In this document: piece after piece, positions 9,141 through 17,408 of the stretch
Position numbering within the stretch: the stretch's first letter is position 1
Layout of the letters: each line of letters begins with the position of its first letter
DNA from: Novosphingobium sp. Chol11
GTDB lineage: Bacteria; Pseudomonadota; Alphaproteobacteria; Sphingomonadales; Sphingomonadaceae
Assembly: GCF_900218065.1 (NCBI RefSeq)
Contig: NZ_OBMU01000001.1
Span: 2,212,160 to 2,276,159, forward strand
DNA length: 64,000 nt
Reading direction: 5' to 3'
Notes under the pieces: generated by a model
What the model was told of the DNA's origin: nothing
The model's input: only the letters and a program-made list of their open reading frames with translations
Database searches by the model: none
Made by a program: the position numbers and the translations under genes

Positions 9141-10193
9141 CTATGGGACGACCTTGGCCGACCAGGTGGTGATCCAATGCCAGGCCCCCCGGCATTCGCC
9201 CATCGCGCTCGCGGATGCCAGGCGGAAGCGGATGCCATCCCAGACATAGCTTTCGCTGCTGCCGCAGTCGCCAATGCCCCTACCCTTCGCATAGCTTTCA
9301 AGCGACGAACTTTCTGGCGTCCAGGAGGCGTTGACCAAGGTGGGATGCGCGGCATCCTCGCTCCAGCCGGGTTGATAATCGAAGGCCGCGTGGCGGAAGC
9401 TGCGCCGTCCCGGAATGCCGGTGGCGATCACCGGAACAGCCGAATAATTGTAAGCGCCCGCGCCGCAGGGGACCAGCACCAGCGTTTCCGTCTTTGAAAG
9501 GCGATGCAGTTCCGGCGGCGACGCATCACGCATCTCGTCCGCGCAACCGGTGAATTTCCCCAGAGCCGCCAGTTCTTCGCGCCACAGGGTCACGGGCGCC
9601 GCGCCTGCCGGTATGACCGCCCGGCGGATCAAAGGAAGCGGAGGCGCCGGGCGAACCGCATTCGCCGCCAGCGCTCCTGTCGCGACCAGCGCCGCCTGCG
9701 TGCCTGCACGCCCCTGCCGCGCGTCCATATAGCGCATTGCCGCCGCCGCTCCGGCAAGGGACGGCCGGGCAATGACTGCACCGGCCGATCGCAGTTCAAG
9801 CTTCGTGCCCCGCGCCATGGCGATGGCGAGAGCGGCCGCCTGGGGCCCTTGCAGCCGGGCTTCGCCATCCCTGCCCGCGGCCGTGGCGATCCTGCGACCG
9901 TCGACCAGGAAGCTGACCTCCTCCTGCCCGCGCCCATCGCGGCTGACCCATATTTCCGGGTCGGCTGCTCCCCCCGCCTCGCGCACCAGGCCGAGCGCGA
10001 CGGGCTTGTCCGGCCACTCACCGCCATCGGGAAGCAGTGACACGGCCTCGCATCGGCTGCGATTGTCGCAACCGATCGTCCAATCCTTGTAGGTTTCCAA
10101 GGCGCCGGGCCGTGGTGCCTGAGCCCCCAGCGGCGCGGATGCGATGAACGCCGACAGCATCGCCGCCAACGTGATTAAGCGTTTGTCCCCCAT
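9141..10193 (-). CDS. DUF1176 secreted protein
   Basis: A 350-aa exported protein with a signal peptide of about 25 residues ending S-A-P-L-G-A-Q-A. The mature start Y-K-D-W-T-I-G-C-D-N is the DUF1176 signature. Repeated short W/Y-rich strands and paired cysteines (C-D-N-R-S-R-C, later G-D-C-G-S-S) suggest a disulphide-stabilised periplasmic beta-protein. Function is unknown in the family. A perfect dyad (10200-10219) lies immediately upstream of the start, in the position of a promoter or operator. Confidence 0.85.
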   Translation of the reverse strand: MGDKRLITLAAMLSAFIASAPLGAQAPRPGALETYKDWTIGCDNRSRCEAVSLLPDGGEWPDKPVALGLVREAGGAADPEIWVSRDGRGQEEVSFLVDGRRIATAAGRDGEARLQGPQAAALAIAMARGTKLELRSAGAVIARPSLAGAAAAMRYMDARQGRAGTQAALVATGALAANAVRPAPPLPLIRRAVIPAGAAPVTLWREELAALGKFTGCADEMRDASPPELHRLSKTETLVLVPCGAGAYNYSAVPVIATGIPGRRSFRHAAFDYQPGWSEDAAHPTLVNASWTPESSSLESYAKGRGIGDCGSSESYVWDGIRFRLASASAMGECRGAWHWITTWSAKVVP

Positions 10194-10199
10194 GAGTTA

Positions 10200-10219
10200 A
10201 CTATAACTTAGTTTATAGT
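10200..10219. promoter_or_regulatory. Inverted repeat upstream of the DUF1176 gene
   Basis: ACTATAA - 6 nt - TTATAGT, seven-base perfect arms, starts 6 bp upstream of the DUF1176 start codon. It could be an operator or an AT-rich leader hairpin. Its TATAA-N6-TTATA layout recalls the telA palindrome at 12294-12315. Confidence 0.4.
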
Positions 10220-10289
10220 GGAGCGGTAGTGGCTTGTCGGCATGCCGCATCGCCGGACATGCACTACTGATGGGGGACCCATAACAAAA

Positions 10290-10315
10290 AGGCCGGTGTC
10301 CTTCGACACCGGCCT
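10290..10315 (-). terminator. Rho-independent terminator of typA
   Basis: An 11-bp perfect stem (AGGCCGGTGTC with its complement) around a 4-nt loop. On the minus strand it is followed by a run of T, just past the typA stop. This is a textbook intrinsic terminator. Confidence 0.9.
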
Positions 10316-10321
10316 CTTGGA

Positions 10322-12139
10322 TCAAGCCGCCTTGGCGCGCGACATGCGCTTGCGCTCGTTCGGATCGAGATAGCGCTTGCGCAGACGGATGGTCTTGGGC
10401 GTCACCTCGACCATTTCATCATCGTCGATATAGGCGATCGCCTGTTCCAGCGTCATCTTCTTCGGCGGGGTCAGGCGGACGGCGTCGTCCTTGCCGCTGG
10501 CGCGGAAGTTGGTCAGCGCCTTCGACTTCATCGGGTTGACTTCAAGGTCTTCGGGCTTGGCGTTCTCGCCGATCACCATGCCTTCGTAGAGCGCTTCGCC
10601 CACGCCGACGAACAGGATGCCGCGATCTTCCAGCGGACCCAGCGCATAGGCATTGGCTTCGCCCGCGCCGTTCGAGATCAGGACGCCATTCTTGCGGCCT
10701 TCGATCTTGCCCTTGTGGGGGCCGTACTTCTCGAACAGGCGGTTCATGATGCCCGTGCCGCGCGTGTCGGACAGGAATTCGCCATGATAGCCGATGAGGC
10801 CGCGCGAGGGCGCGGAAAAGGTGATGCGGGTCTTGCCGCCGCCCGAGGGACGCATGTCGGTCATCTCGGCCTTGCGGATGTTCATCTTGTCGACGACCGT
10901 ACCCGAAAATTCATCGTCCACGTCGATGACGACGGTTTCATAAGGCTCGGTCTTGTTGCCATTCTCGTCCTCGCCGAACAGCACGCGCGGGCGCGAAATG
11001 CCGAGCTCGAAACCTTCGCGGCGCATCGTCTCGATGAGAACGCCGAGCTGAAGTTCGCCGCGGCCCGCGACTTCGAAGCTGTCCTTGTCTTCCGATTCCG
11101 TCACCTTGATGGCGACGTTGGATTCGGCTTCGCGGGCCAGGCGGTCGCGGATCATGCGGCTCGTCACCTTGCTGCCTTCGCGGCCCGCCATCGGCGAATC
11201 GTTGACGGCAAAGCGCATCGACAGGGTCGGCGGATCGATCGGCTGGGCCTTGATCGGAACGCTGACCTGCGGGTCGGCGATGGTGTTGGCGACGGTAGCG
11301 ACGGTCAGGCCCGCGAGGCTGATGATGTCGCCCGCCTTGGCTTCGTCCACCGGTACGCGGTCCAGGCCCTGGAAGGACATGATCTTCGACGCACGGCCGG
11401 TTTCGATCACATTGCCGTCAGCGTCGAGCGCGTGGATCGGCTGGTTGACCTTGACCGTGCCGGACTGGACCCGGCCGGTCAGGATGCGACCAAGGAAATT
11501 GTCGCGATCGAGCAGCGTCACGAGGAAGCTGAAAGGCGCGTCCACGTCCAGCGACGGCGGCGGCACATGATCGACGATCTTCTGGAACAGCGGCTCCAGC
11601 GTGCCTTCGCGGCGCTGAGCATCTTCGCTGGCGTAGCCGTTGCGGCCCGAGGCGTAGAGTACCGGGAAGTCGAGCTGCTCGTCGGTGGCGTCCAGCGTCA
11701 CGAAGAGGTCGAACACTTCGTCCAGCACTTCCTGGATGCGCTCGTCGGGACGGTCCACCTTGTTGACGACGACGATGGGCTTGAGGCCCAGAGCCAGCGC
11801 CTTGCCAGTCACGAACTTCGTCTGCGGCATCGCGCCTTCCGACGAATCGACCAGCAGGATGACGCCATCGACCATGGAGAGGATGCGCTCCACCTCTCCG
11901 CCGAAGTCGGCGTGGCCTGGCGTGTCGACGATGTTGATGCGGGTGCCGTTCCATTCGACCGAGGTGGGCTTCGCCAGGATGGTGATGCCGCGTTCCTTTT
12001 CGAGGTCGTTCGAATCCATCGCGCGTTCCTCGACGCGCTGATTGTCGCGGAAGGTGCCGGACTGGCGGAAAAGCTGATCCACCAATGTGGTCTTGCCATG
12101 ATCGACGTGTGCGATGATGGCGATATTACGCAGGGACAT
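10322..12139 (-). CDS. typA: Ribosome-associated translational GTPase TypA/BipA
   Basis: A 605-aa elongation-factor-like GTPase implicated in ribosome assembly and stress or cold adaptation. The G1 motif A-H-V-D-H-G-K-T-T lies near the N-terminus, followed by [17 protein letters not shown] and N-K-V-D. EF-G-like domains III and V and the BipA-specific C-terminal domain follow. The frame is open 45 codons upstream, but ATG 12139 with AAAGG about 7 nt upstream begins the homologous [11 protein letters not shown]. It ends at a strong terminator. Confidence 0.97.
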   Translation of the reverse strand: MSLRNIAIIAHVDHGKTTLVDQLFRQSGTFRDNQRVEERAMDSNDLEKERGITILAKPTSVEWNGTRINIVDTPGHADFGGEVERILSMVDGVILLVDSSEGAMPQTKFVTGKALALGLKPIVVVNKVDRPDERIQEVLDEVFDLFVTLDATDEQLDFPVLYASGRNGYASEDAQRREGTLEPLFQKIVDHVPPPSLDVDAPFSFLVTLLDRDNFLGRILTGRVQSGTVKVNQPIHALDADGNVIETGRASKIMSFQGLDRVPVDEAKAGDIISLAGLTVATVANTIADPQVSVPIKAQPIDPPTLSMRFAVNDSPMAGREGSKVTSRMIRDRLAREAESNVAIKVTESEDKDSFEVAGRGELQLGVLIETMRREGFELGISRPRVLFGEDENGNKTEPYETVVIDVDDEFSGTVVDKMNIRKAEMTDMRPSGGGKTRITFSAPSRGLIGYHGEFLSDTRGTGIMNRLFEKYGPHKGKIEGRKNGVLISNGAGEANAYALGPLEDRGILFVGVGEALYEGMVIGENAKPEDLEVNPMKSKALTNFRASGKDDAVRLTPPKKMTLEQAIAYIDDDEMVEVTPKTIRLRKRYLDPNERKRMSRAKAA

Positions 12140-12293
12140 GCATGTGCCTTTGGGATTTTCTGTTTTCCCGGCCGGCACCACGCCTGACCAGAGTATCGCG
12201 CGCGCCCCTACAGGAAATGATGCGTTGCGGCAAGGGCAGGGCAAGGATTTGCATCGGCCCGGACGCAGGACCATATTCCGGATTGAAGCGCTA

Positions 12294-12315
12294 CTGTTAT
12301 AGCTACATATAACAG
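12294..12315. promoter_or_regulatory. Palindromic operator candidate upstream of telA
   Basis: CTGTTATA - 6 nt - TATAACAG, eight-base perfect arms, ending 15 bp before the telA ATG. It lies just ahead of a GAAGGAGA ribosome site, so a bound protein would block initiation. No cognate regulator is adjacent. Confidence 0.5.
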
Positions 12316-12330
12316 CATGAAGGAGACGTT

Positions 12331-13545
12331 ATGGCCAGCACCGCGCCCACCACGGCGACCGCCGATACGCTCAACCTGACGCCGCCCGATCCGGTGCCGC
12401 CGGTCTCGCCGGAAAAGGCGGCGGGTCTTGTCCCGATCGATGACGAGAAGCGTTCGAAGCTGGACGAGAAGGTCGATGCCTTCATCGACGACCTTGTCGC
12501 ACAGGACGCCAACTCGCCCGAATTCGGCCAGCGGGTGGACCAGCTGACCAATATGGGCCGCAAGGAAATCGCAGAGGCGGCGGGCCATTCGAACCGCTTC
12601 CTTGATCGCCCCGTCCGCGCGATGGACAGCGACAACAAGGTTGGCGCGGATCTGGCTGAGCTACGCCGCACGGTCGAGGATCTCGATCCGGGCAAGCGCG
12701 GGAGCCTGCTTGCGCCCAAGAAGCTGTTCGGGATCATTCCCTTCGGTAACCGGCTGCGCGACTATTTCGACGGCTATAAAAGTGCGCAGGGTCACATCAA
12801 TTCGATCCTCGGCAGCCTCGCCAGCGGCAAGGACGTGCTGATCAAGGACAATGCCGCCATCGATGTCGAGCGGCAGAATATGTGGGCGGCGATGGGCCGC
12901 CTGGAACAGATGATCCACATCTCCAAGACGCTGGACGCCCGGCTGGAGGCGAAGGCGCTTGAACTGGACGCGACCGATCCGGCGAAGGCCAAGGCGATCC
13001 GGGAGAGCGCGCTTTTCTATATTCGCCAGCGTACGCAGGACCTGCTGACGCAGATGGCCGTGACCGTTCAGGGCTATCTGGCGCTCGACCTCGTCAAGAA
13101 GAACAATGTCGAACTGGTGAAGGGCGTCGACCGCGCGAGCACCACCACCGTTGCCGCGCTGCGCACCGCCGTCACCGTGGCGCAGGCATTGGCGGGGCAG
13201 AAGCTGGTGCTCGAACAGATCAGCGCGCTCAACACGACGACCGCCAACATGATCGATTCGACCGGCGAGATGCTGAAGAACCAGACGGCGCAAATCCATG
13301 AGCAGGCCGCGTCCAGCACCATCCCCATCGCGACGCTGCAACGCGCCTTCCAGAATATCTACGACACCATGGACAATATCGACACGTTCAAGGCCAAGGC
13401 GCTGGAGAATATGAAGACGACGGTGAACACGCTGTCGACGGAGGTGGAAAAGTCGAAGGGCTATATCGCCCGCGCAGAGGGCCAGGCGCAGGCCGCGCAA
13501 CAGGCGCGCGCCGACAACCCGCTACTGAGCGCGATCGAGGCCTAA
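12331..13545 (+). CDS. TelA-like toxic anion resistance family protein
   Basis: A 404-aa, largely helical cytosolic protein of the TelA/YaaN family, linked to tellurite and some antimicrobial or lipid stress resistance; the biochemical role is unresolved. Family hallmarks include I-P-F-G-N-R-L-R-D-Y-F at about 129-140, then long coiled-coil helices rich in alanine, and the segment M-W-A-A-M-G-R-L-E-Q. A good ribosome site (GGAGA) precedes ATG 12331. It heads an operon with the next two genes (4-bp and 18-bp gaps). The palindrome at 12294-12315 suggests regulation. Confidence 0.88.
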   Translation: MASTAPTTATADTLNLTPPDPVPPVSPEKAAGLVPIDDEKRSKLDEKVDAFIDDLVAQDANSPEFGQRVDQLTNMGRKEIAEAAGHSNRFLDRPVRAMDSDNKVGADLAELRRTVEDLDPGKRGSLLAPKKLFGIIPFGNRLRDYFDGYKSAQGHINSILGSLASGKDVLIKDNAAIDVERQNMWAAMGRLEQMIHISKTLDARLEAKALELDATDPAKAKAIRESALFYIRQRTQDLLTQMAVTVQGYLALDLVKKNNVELVKGVDRASTTTVAALRTAVTVAQALAGQKLVLEQISALNTTTANMIDSTGEMLKNQTAQIHEQAASSTIPIATLQRAFQNIYDTMDNIDTFKAKALENMKTTVNTLSTEVEKSKGYIARAEGQAQAAQQARADNPLLSAIEA

Positions 13546-13549
13546 GGCA

Positions 13550-14260
13550 GTGAGCCGATCCGACCGTGTCCTGGCCGACGCCGAAGCGGTGCTGCGCCGC
13601 CACGGCGACCGTGGGCGCAGCCTGTCGGCCCGGGCGCGGCAGAGGCGCGGCGCCGCGCTGATGCGCAAGGTGAAATGGGCCTTCTGGTCGATACTCGCCA
13701 TCCTTATCGGCAGCATGGTTGCAGGCTTCTTCATCCCACTCGGCACGACTGGCGTCATGGTCGCGCTGGGTCTTGCCATCGCGGCGCTGCTGTTGATCGC
13801 CCTCCTCCCCTCCGAACCACGCGTCGGGACGCAGGCGCTTGCCACCGCCCCCATCACCGCCCTCCCGCTCCAGACCGAAATCTGGCTCGACAATCAGCGC
13901 AAAGCCTTGCCCGCCCCCGCCGTCACCCTGGCCGACAGCATCGGCGTCAAGCTGGAGACGCTCGCGCCGCAGCTCGAACGCCTCAATGATCAGGAGCCTG
14001 CCGCCCAGGAAATCCGCAAGCTGCTGTCCGATCACCTGCCCGAACTGGTCACCGGCTATGAATCCATTCCCGCCCCGCTTCGCCGCGAGGAACGCAACGG
14101 CCGCGTGCCCGAGCAGCAGCTGATCGAAGGGCTGAAGGTCATCGACGGAGAGCTCGCCCGGATCAGCGAGGCGCTGGCCAGCGGCGATATCGACAAGCTG
14201 GCGGTGCAGAACCGCTTCCTTGAACTCAAATATCAGGAAGCCAAGGAACTTGGCCGCTAG
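13550..14260 (+). CDS. XpaC-like two-TM membrane protein
   Basis: 236 aa starting at GTG 13550, four bases after telA. A basic N-terminus (about 1-40) is followed by two transmembrane helices (about 42-62 and 66-86). The rest is a cytosolic helical domain ending L-E-L-K-Y-Q-E-A-K-E-L-G. Topology and the position next to telA match the XpaC/'5-bromo-4-chloroindolyl phosphate hydrolysis' family that accompanies TelA/YaaN in Firmicutes. Primary similarity is weak by eye, so the family call is inference from context plus topology. Confidence 0.6.
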   Translation: MSRSDRVLADAEAVLRRHGDRGRSLSARARQRRGAALMRKVKWAFWSILAILIGSMVAGFFIPLGTTGVMVALGLAIAALLLIALLPSEPRVGTQALATAPITALPLQTEIWLDNQRKALPAPAVTLADSIGVKLETLAPQLERLNDQEPAAQEIRKLLSDHLPELVTGYESIPAPLRREERNGRVPEQQLIEGLKVIDGELARISEALASGDIDKLAVQNRFLELKYQEAKELGR

Positions 14261-14278
14261 GCCAGCCGTCCTCTTGCC

Positions 14279-14434
14279 ATGATCCATCTGACGCTGATCA
14301 TCGTCGATTTCCTGACCGGCCTGCTCGCCGCCGGTGCCTGGGCGCTCGCCTCCGCCGGTGGCGCCATCGCCGCGCTGCTGGGCGGCGGTCTGGTCAGTGC
14401 TTCACTCTTCCGGAAATGGCGCAAGCGCGGCTGA
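14279..14434 (+). CDS. 51-aa membrane microprotein
   Basis: A short frame of 51 residues: one long Ala/Gly/Leu-rich hydrophobic segment (about residues 3-42) ending in a basic tail F-R-K-W-R-K-R-G. It begins 18 bp after the xpaC-like gene on the same strand and has no overlap with the following minus-strand gene. The strongly amphiphilic design with a positive-inside C-terminus supports a real inner-membrane peptide. Family unknown. It may be a third component of the telA operon. Confidence 0.55.
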   Translation: MIHLTLIIVDFLTGLLAAGAWALASAGGAIAALLGGGLVSASLFRKWRKRG

Positions 14435-14437
14435 CGC

Positions 14438-14749
14438 TCAACTTCCCCGGATGACTGTGTCGATCGCTTCATCCGTCATCGGTTGGCTGAACTGAATGCC
14501 GAAACGCTTGCCTCGCGCCCATACGACGCGGCCGCTGGTTTCCACGCCAAAGGCCTTCACCTCGACATAGCTGCCAGCAGCGGGCGGTGTTTCGCAATGA
14601 GCAAGCGCCCCGGAGGTGGACAGGTCCAGGAAATGGCCGCGCATTTCGGCATTGGCCACGCATAGGGTGACGGGGCCGAACATCTTGTGCCGTGCACTGT
14701 GCCGCCGCTGTTCGGCGTTGCCCGCCAGGAATGGGCTTTGGTTGTTCAT
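14438..14749 (-). CDS. PilZ-domain protein
   Basis: 103 aa, essentially one PilZ domain. The c-di-GMP-binding motif is degenerate-to-plausible: E-Q-R-R-H-S-A-R (R-x3-R type) near the N-terminus, and D-L-S-T-S-G-A in place of D/N-x-S-x-x-G. ATG 14749 is preferred because GGGAGAAG lies about 7 nt upstream; an upstream in-frame ATG would add 20 unconserved residues. It is the last gene of the minus-strand run from prfB. It may respond to the diguanylate cyclase at 54.4-56.2 kb (inference). Confidence 0.85.
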   Translation of the reverse strand: MNNQSPFLAGNAEQRRHSARHKMFGPVTLCVANAEMRGHFLDLSTSGALAHCETPPAAGSYVEVKAFGVETSGRVVWARGKRFGIQFSQPMTDEAIDTVIRGS

Positions 14750-14850
14750 ACCGAGCTTCTCCCACGGGCCATCCAACCATGAAAAGGTCAAGACGGCGCA
14801 CAGAATCATGGTTAACCCGCCATTAGCTACCTTTTACCCTAGGGAAACTG

Positions 14851-15585
14851 CTAATTTACGTTAGTCGCACTTTTCATGGCGCAGGGTACTATGCTTTGCG
14901 GCGATGGCCGGGCCGTGACCCGGCGGAAGCGGGCGAAATAGCCGCCTGCGGTGGGCTTGGGCACCAGTTCCTCCAGACGGAAACCGACGGCTGCCAGTTC
15001 ACAGACCAGCAGGCGCGGCGGCGTCCCGTGCTGCGCCGTCGGCCGATTGGCATCGACCACGATCAGTTCGCCATCACTTTTGAGCGCGGGACTGAGGTTC
15101 CACAGGAACGCATAGGGCTCGGCGATCTCATGATACATATGGACCATGAATATGCGGTCGAAGCTGTTTTCCGGCAGCTTCGGGTCTTCTGGCGCGCCCA
15201 GCCTGACACTGACATTGCGCCAATCCTCGCGCGTGATGCGGCGGGACAGCGCCTCGATCACCTCGGGCATGATGTCTTCGGCCAGCACCCTGCCCTTGGC
15301 GCCGACGCGGTTGGCGAGCCGAACGGTATAATAGCCTTCGCCAGCGCCGATGTCGGCAACGGTCATGCCGGGCCGGATGCCCGCACGATCCATGATGTCT
15401 TCGGCCTCATTGACGCGGTCGCGCGCTTCCTCGTTGGACCAGCGGGTCGAGACGATGGGCGCCACCGGCCTGTCGGCACGGGGAAAGTCCCGCGCGGCGG
15501 CGGGCCGGTCATCCTGCTTGGCGGACGACAACAGGCCGCAGCCTGCCAGCAGGAACAAGGATCCCGCCAGCGCGCCCCGCATCAT
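14851..15585 (-). CDS. Lipoprotein-signal class I methyltransferase
   Basis: 244 aa. The N-terminus is a lipoprotein signal with lipobox L-L-A-G-C at about residue 16, followed by a Rossmann methyltransferase core: V-A-D-I-G-A-G-E-G-Y-Y motif I, an acidic E-D at the end of beta-2, and F-D-R-I-F-M-V-H-M-Y-H. Its ATG overlaps the prfB stop by one base (TGATG), so it is coupled to RF2. A SAM-binding fold with an export signal is puzzling, because SAM is cytosolic. Substrate unknown. Confidence 0.8.
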   Translation of the reverse strand: MMRGALAGSLFLLAGCGLLSSAKQDDRPAAARDFPRADRPVAPIVSTRWSNEEARDRVNEAEDIMDRAGIRPGMTVADIGAGEGYYTVRLANRVGAKGRVLAEDIMPEVIEALSRRITREDWRNVSVRLGAPEDPKLPENSFDRIFMVHMYHEIAEPYAFLWNLSPALKSDGELIVVDANRPTAQHGTPPRLLVCELAAVGFRLEELVPKPTAGGYFARFRRVTARPSPQSIVPCAMKSATNVN

Positions 15586-16712
15586 CAGTCGACATCCTCC
15601 ACATCGACCTTCTCGCCCGTCACCTTCTGCGACAGGGCAGCCGCCATGAAGGGGTCGAGCGCGCCGTCGAGCACGTCGTCGGGCGAGGTTGAGGTAACGC
15701 CGGTGCGCAGGTCCTTCACCAGCTGATAGGGCTGGAGCACATAGGATCGGATCTGGTGGCCCCAGCCGATCTCTGTCTTCGCCTGATATTCACCCGAAGC
15801 CGCCGCCTCGCGCTTCTGCAACTCGGCCTCATAGAGCCGGGCCTTGAGCATGTTCATCGCCGTCGCGCGGTTCTTGTGCTGCGACCTGTCATTTTGCGAC
15901 GCGACGATGATGCCCGAAGGGATGTGCGTGATGCGGACGGCGGAGTCGGTCGTGTTGACATGCTGCCCGCCCGCGCCCGACGCGCGATAGGTATCGATCT
16001 TGAGGTCGCCCTCATTCACCTCGATCTCGATATTGTCGTCGATCACCGGATAGACCCAGACCGACGAGAAGCTGGTGTGCCGTCGCGCCGAGCTGTCATA
16101 GGGGCTGATGCGCACCAGCCGGTGGACGCCGCTTTCCGTCTTGGCATAGCCATAGGCATTCTCGCCCTTGAACAGGAAGGTCGCGGACTTGATGCCCGCC
16201 TGGTCGCCTGCCTGATAGTCGACCAGTTCGACCTTGTAGCCGCGCCGTTCGGCCCAGCGGCGGTACATGCGCGACAGCATCTCTGCCCAGTCCTGGCTTT
16301 CCGTGCCGCCCGCGCCCGCGTGAATCTCCAGATAGGTGTCGCTGGCGTCCGCCTCACCGGCCAGCAGCGCCTTGATCTTGTCCTCGTCCGCGCGATCGGC
16401 CAGCGCCTTCAGCGAAGCGACGCCTTCGTTGACCATCTCCTCATCGCCTTCGGCCTCGGCCATTTCGATGAGTTCGGCGGTGTCGGTCTTTTCACTGTCG
16501 ATCGCCCGGGTCGCGCCAATCGCGGCTTCCAGGCGCGTGCGTTCGCGCATGACTTCCTGCGCCATCTTCTGATTGTCCCAGAGCGTCGGGTCCTCGACGC
16601 GGGCGTTCAGCTCGTCGAGGCGACGCAAGGCGCGGTCCCAGTCGAGGAAGCGGCGCAGCAGGTCCAGCGCGGCGTCGATACGATCGATATATTGCTGCGC
16701 TTCGGCGCGCAT
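15585..16712 (-). CDS. prfB: Peptide chain release factor 2
   Basis: Terminates translation at UGA/UAA. 375 aa, with peptidyl hydrolysis motif G-G-Q at 248-250 (S-G-A-G-G-Q-H-V-N). The codon-recognition tripeptide is S-P-Y (203-205) rather than the E. coli S-P-F, inside H-R-L-V-R-I-S-P-Y-D. The gene reads as one uninterrupted frame: the in-frame UGA and programmed +1 shift used for autoregulation in many bacteria are absent. It is co-directional with the PBP1A and amidase genes upstream; the DUF559 cassette separates them. Confidence 0.96.
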   Translation of the reverse strand: MRAEAQQYIDRIDAALDLLRRFLDWDRALRRLDELNARVEDPTLWDNQKMAQEVMRERTRLEAAIGATRAIDSEKTDTAELIEMAEAEGDEEMVNEGVASLKALADRADEDKIKALLAGEADASDTYLEIHAGAGGTESQDWAEMLSRMYRRWAERRGYKVELVDYQAGDQAGIKSATFLFKGENAYGYAKTESGVHRLVRISPYDSSARRHTSFSSVWVYPVIDDNIEIEVNEGDLKIDTYRASGAGGQHVNTTDSAVRITHIPSGIIVASQNDRSQHKNRATAMNMLKARLYEAELQKREAAASGEYQAKTEIGWGHQIRSYVLQPYQLVKDLRTGVTSTSPDDVLDGALDPFMAAALSQKVTGEKVDVEDVD

Positions 16713-16800
16713 GGGGAGTCTCCAGAAACTTCGGGGCGCATCCTAAACGCGCTAAACGCCAGCCCCTATCCGAGGGATGCGATTTTGGGAAGGGCGTAGT

Positions 16801-16924
16801 AATCCTCCCCTGGAAGGGGAGGTGGCAGCCCGCAGGGCTGACGGAGGGGTAAAAACTGTGGAGCGCTGAGCCGAATACCCGTCCACCGTCCATGTCGTTC
16901 CACCTGCCCTTCCAGGGCATGATT
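16801..16924. repeat. Palindromic repeat element A (124 bp)
   Basis: It starts AATCCTCCCC-TGGAA-GGGGAGG (hairpin 16804-16822), then a second hairpin AGCCC-GCA-GGGCT (16827-16839) and ACGGAGGGGT. The last 18 bases are an imperfect inverted copy of the first 18 (16 of 18 match). It ends on the stop codon of the DUF559 gene. Same layout and orientation as element B. Confidence 0.85.
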
Positions 16925-17267
16925 AAGCTTGAACAACTATATGACGGATAACCGCCTCCACATCCCGCAACACCTCCCGGGCAGGAATACGGATCACCTT
17001 GATTCCTTCGCCAAGTAGCCAATCATCGCGCACCCGATCTCGCACAGGTCGAGCGCCATACCCATGCGCCTTACCATCCACCTCGATCGCCAGCTTCCGG
17101 GCCGGACAGAAGAAGTCCACCACATAGGGACCAGCCGGATGCTGCCGCCGAAATCGCAATCCTTCGGGCCGCTTTCTCAGTTCCTGCCAGAGCAGCACTT
17201 CAGGCAAGCTCATCGTGCGGCGCAATTCGCGAGCGCGCCGTTGCGTGGACTTAGGCCCGTAGAGCAT
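16923..17267 (-). CDS. DUF559 (PD-(D/E)xK, Vsr-like) endonuclease-domain protein
   Basis: 114 aa with the DUF559 pattern R-R-x-M-S-L-P-E-x-x-L-W (E23), F-R-R-Q-H-P-A-G-P-Y-V-V-D-F-F (D51) and L-A-I-E-V-D-G-K-A-H (E62, D64). These are the probable metal-binding residues of a restriction-fold nuclease. ATG 17267 has a perfect AGGAGG 7 nt upstream; the frame extends upstream into repeat B but that part is repeat-derived. The gene sits between two similar repeat elements inside an otherwise canonical amidase-PBP1A-prfB order, so it looks inserted. Cellular role unknown. Confidence 0.85.
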   Translation of the reverse strand: MLYGPKSTQRRARELRRTMSLPEVLLWQELRKRPEGLRFRRQHPAGPYVVDFFCPARKLAIEVDGKAHGYGARPVRDRVRDDWLLGEGIKVIRIPAREVLRDVEAVIRHIVVQA

Positions 17268-17281
17268 GAGTGATCCTCCTT

Positions 17282-17405
17282 GAAATCCTCCCCTGCAAGA
17301 GGAGGTGGCAGCGCCGAGCGCTGACGGAAGGGTGCAGCCCAAACCGCTGCGCTATACCCCTCCACCACCTTCGGCGGTCCCCCTCCCCTTGCAGGGGAGG
17401 ATTTC
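17282..17405. repeat. MITE-like repeat element B with 18-bp perfect terminal inverted repeats
   Basis: The ends GAAATCCTCCCCTGCAAG (17282-17299) and CTTGCAGGGGAGGATTTC (17388-17405) are exact reverse complements. The interior has the same GGTGGCAG ... GCTGACGGA blocks as element A. It ends 4 bp before the PBP1A stop codon, so it may also act as that gene's transcription end. Confidence 0.9.
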
Positions 17406-17408
17406 AGA

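Noticed and set aside
10715..12187. 490-codon plus-strand frame opposite typA
   Set aside because: Shadow of typA; composition H/R/D-rich as typical for antisense frames.
17268..17342. 25-residue extension of DUF559 into repeat B
   Set aside because: Derived from the repeat; a perfect AGGAGG supports ATG 17267.
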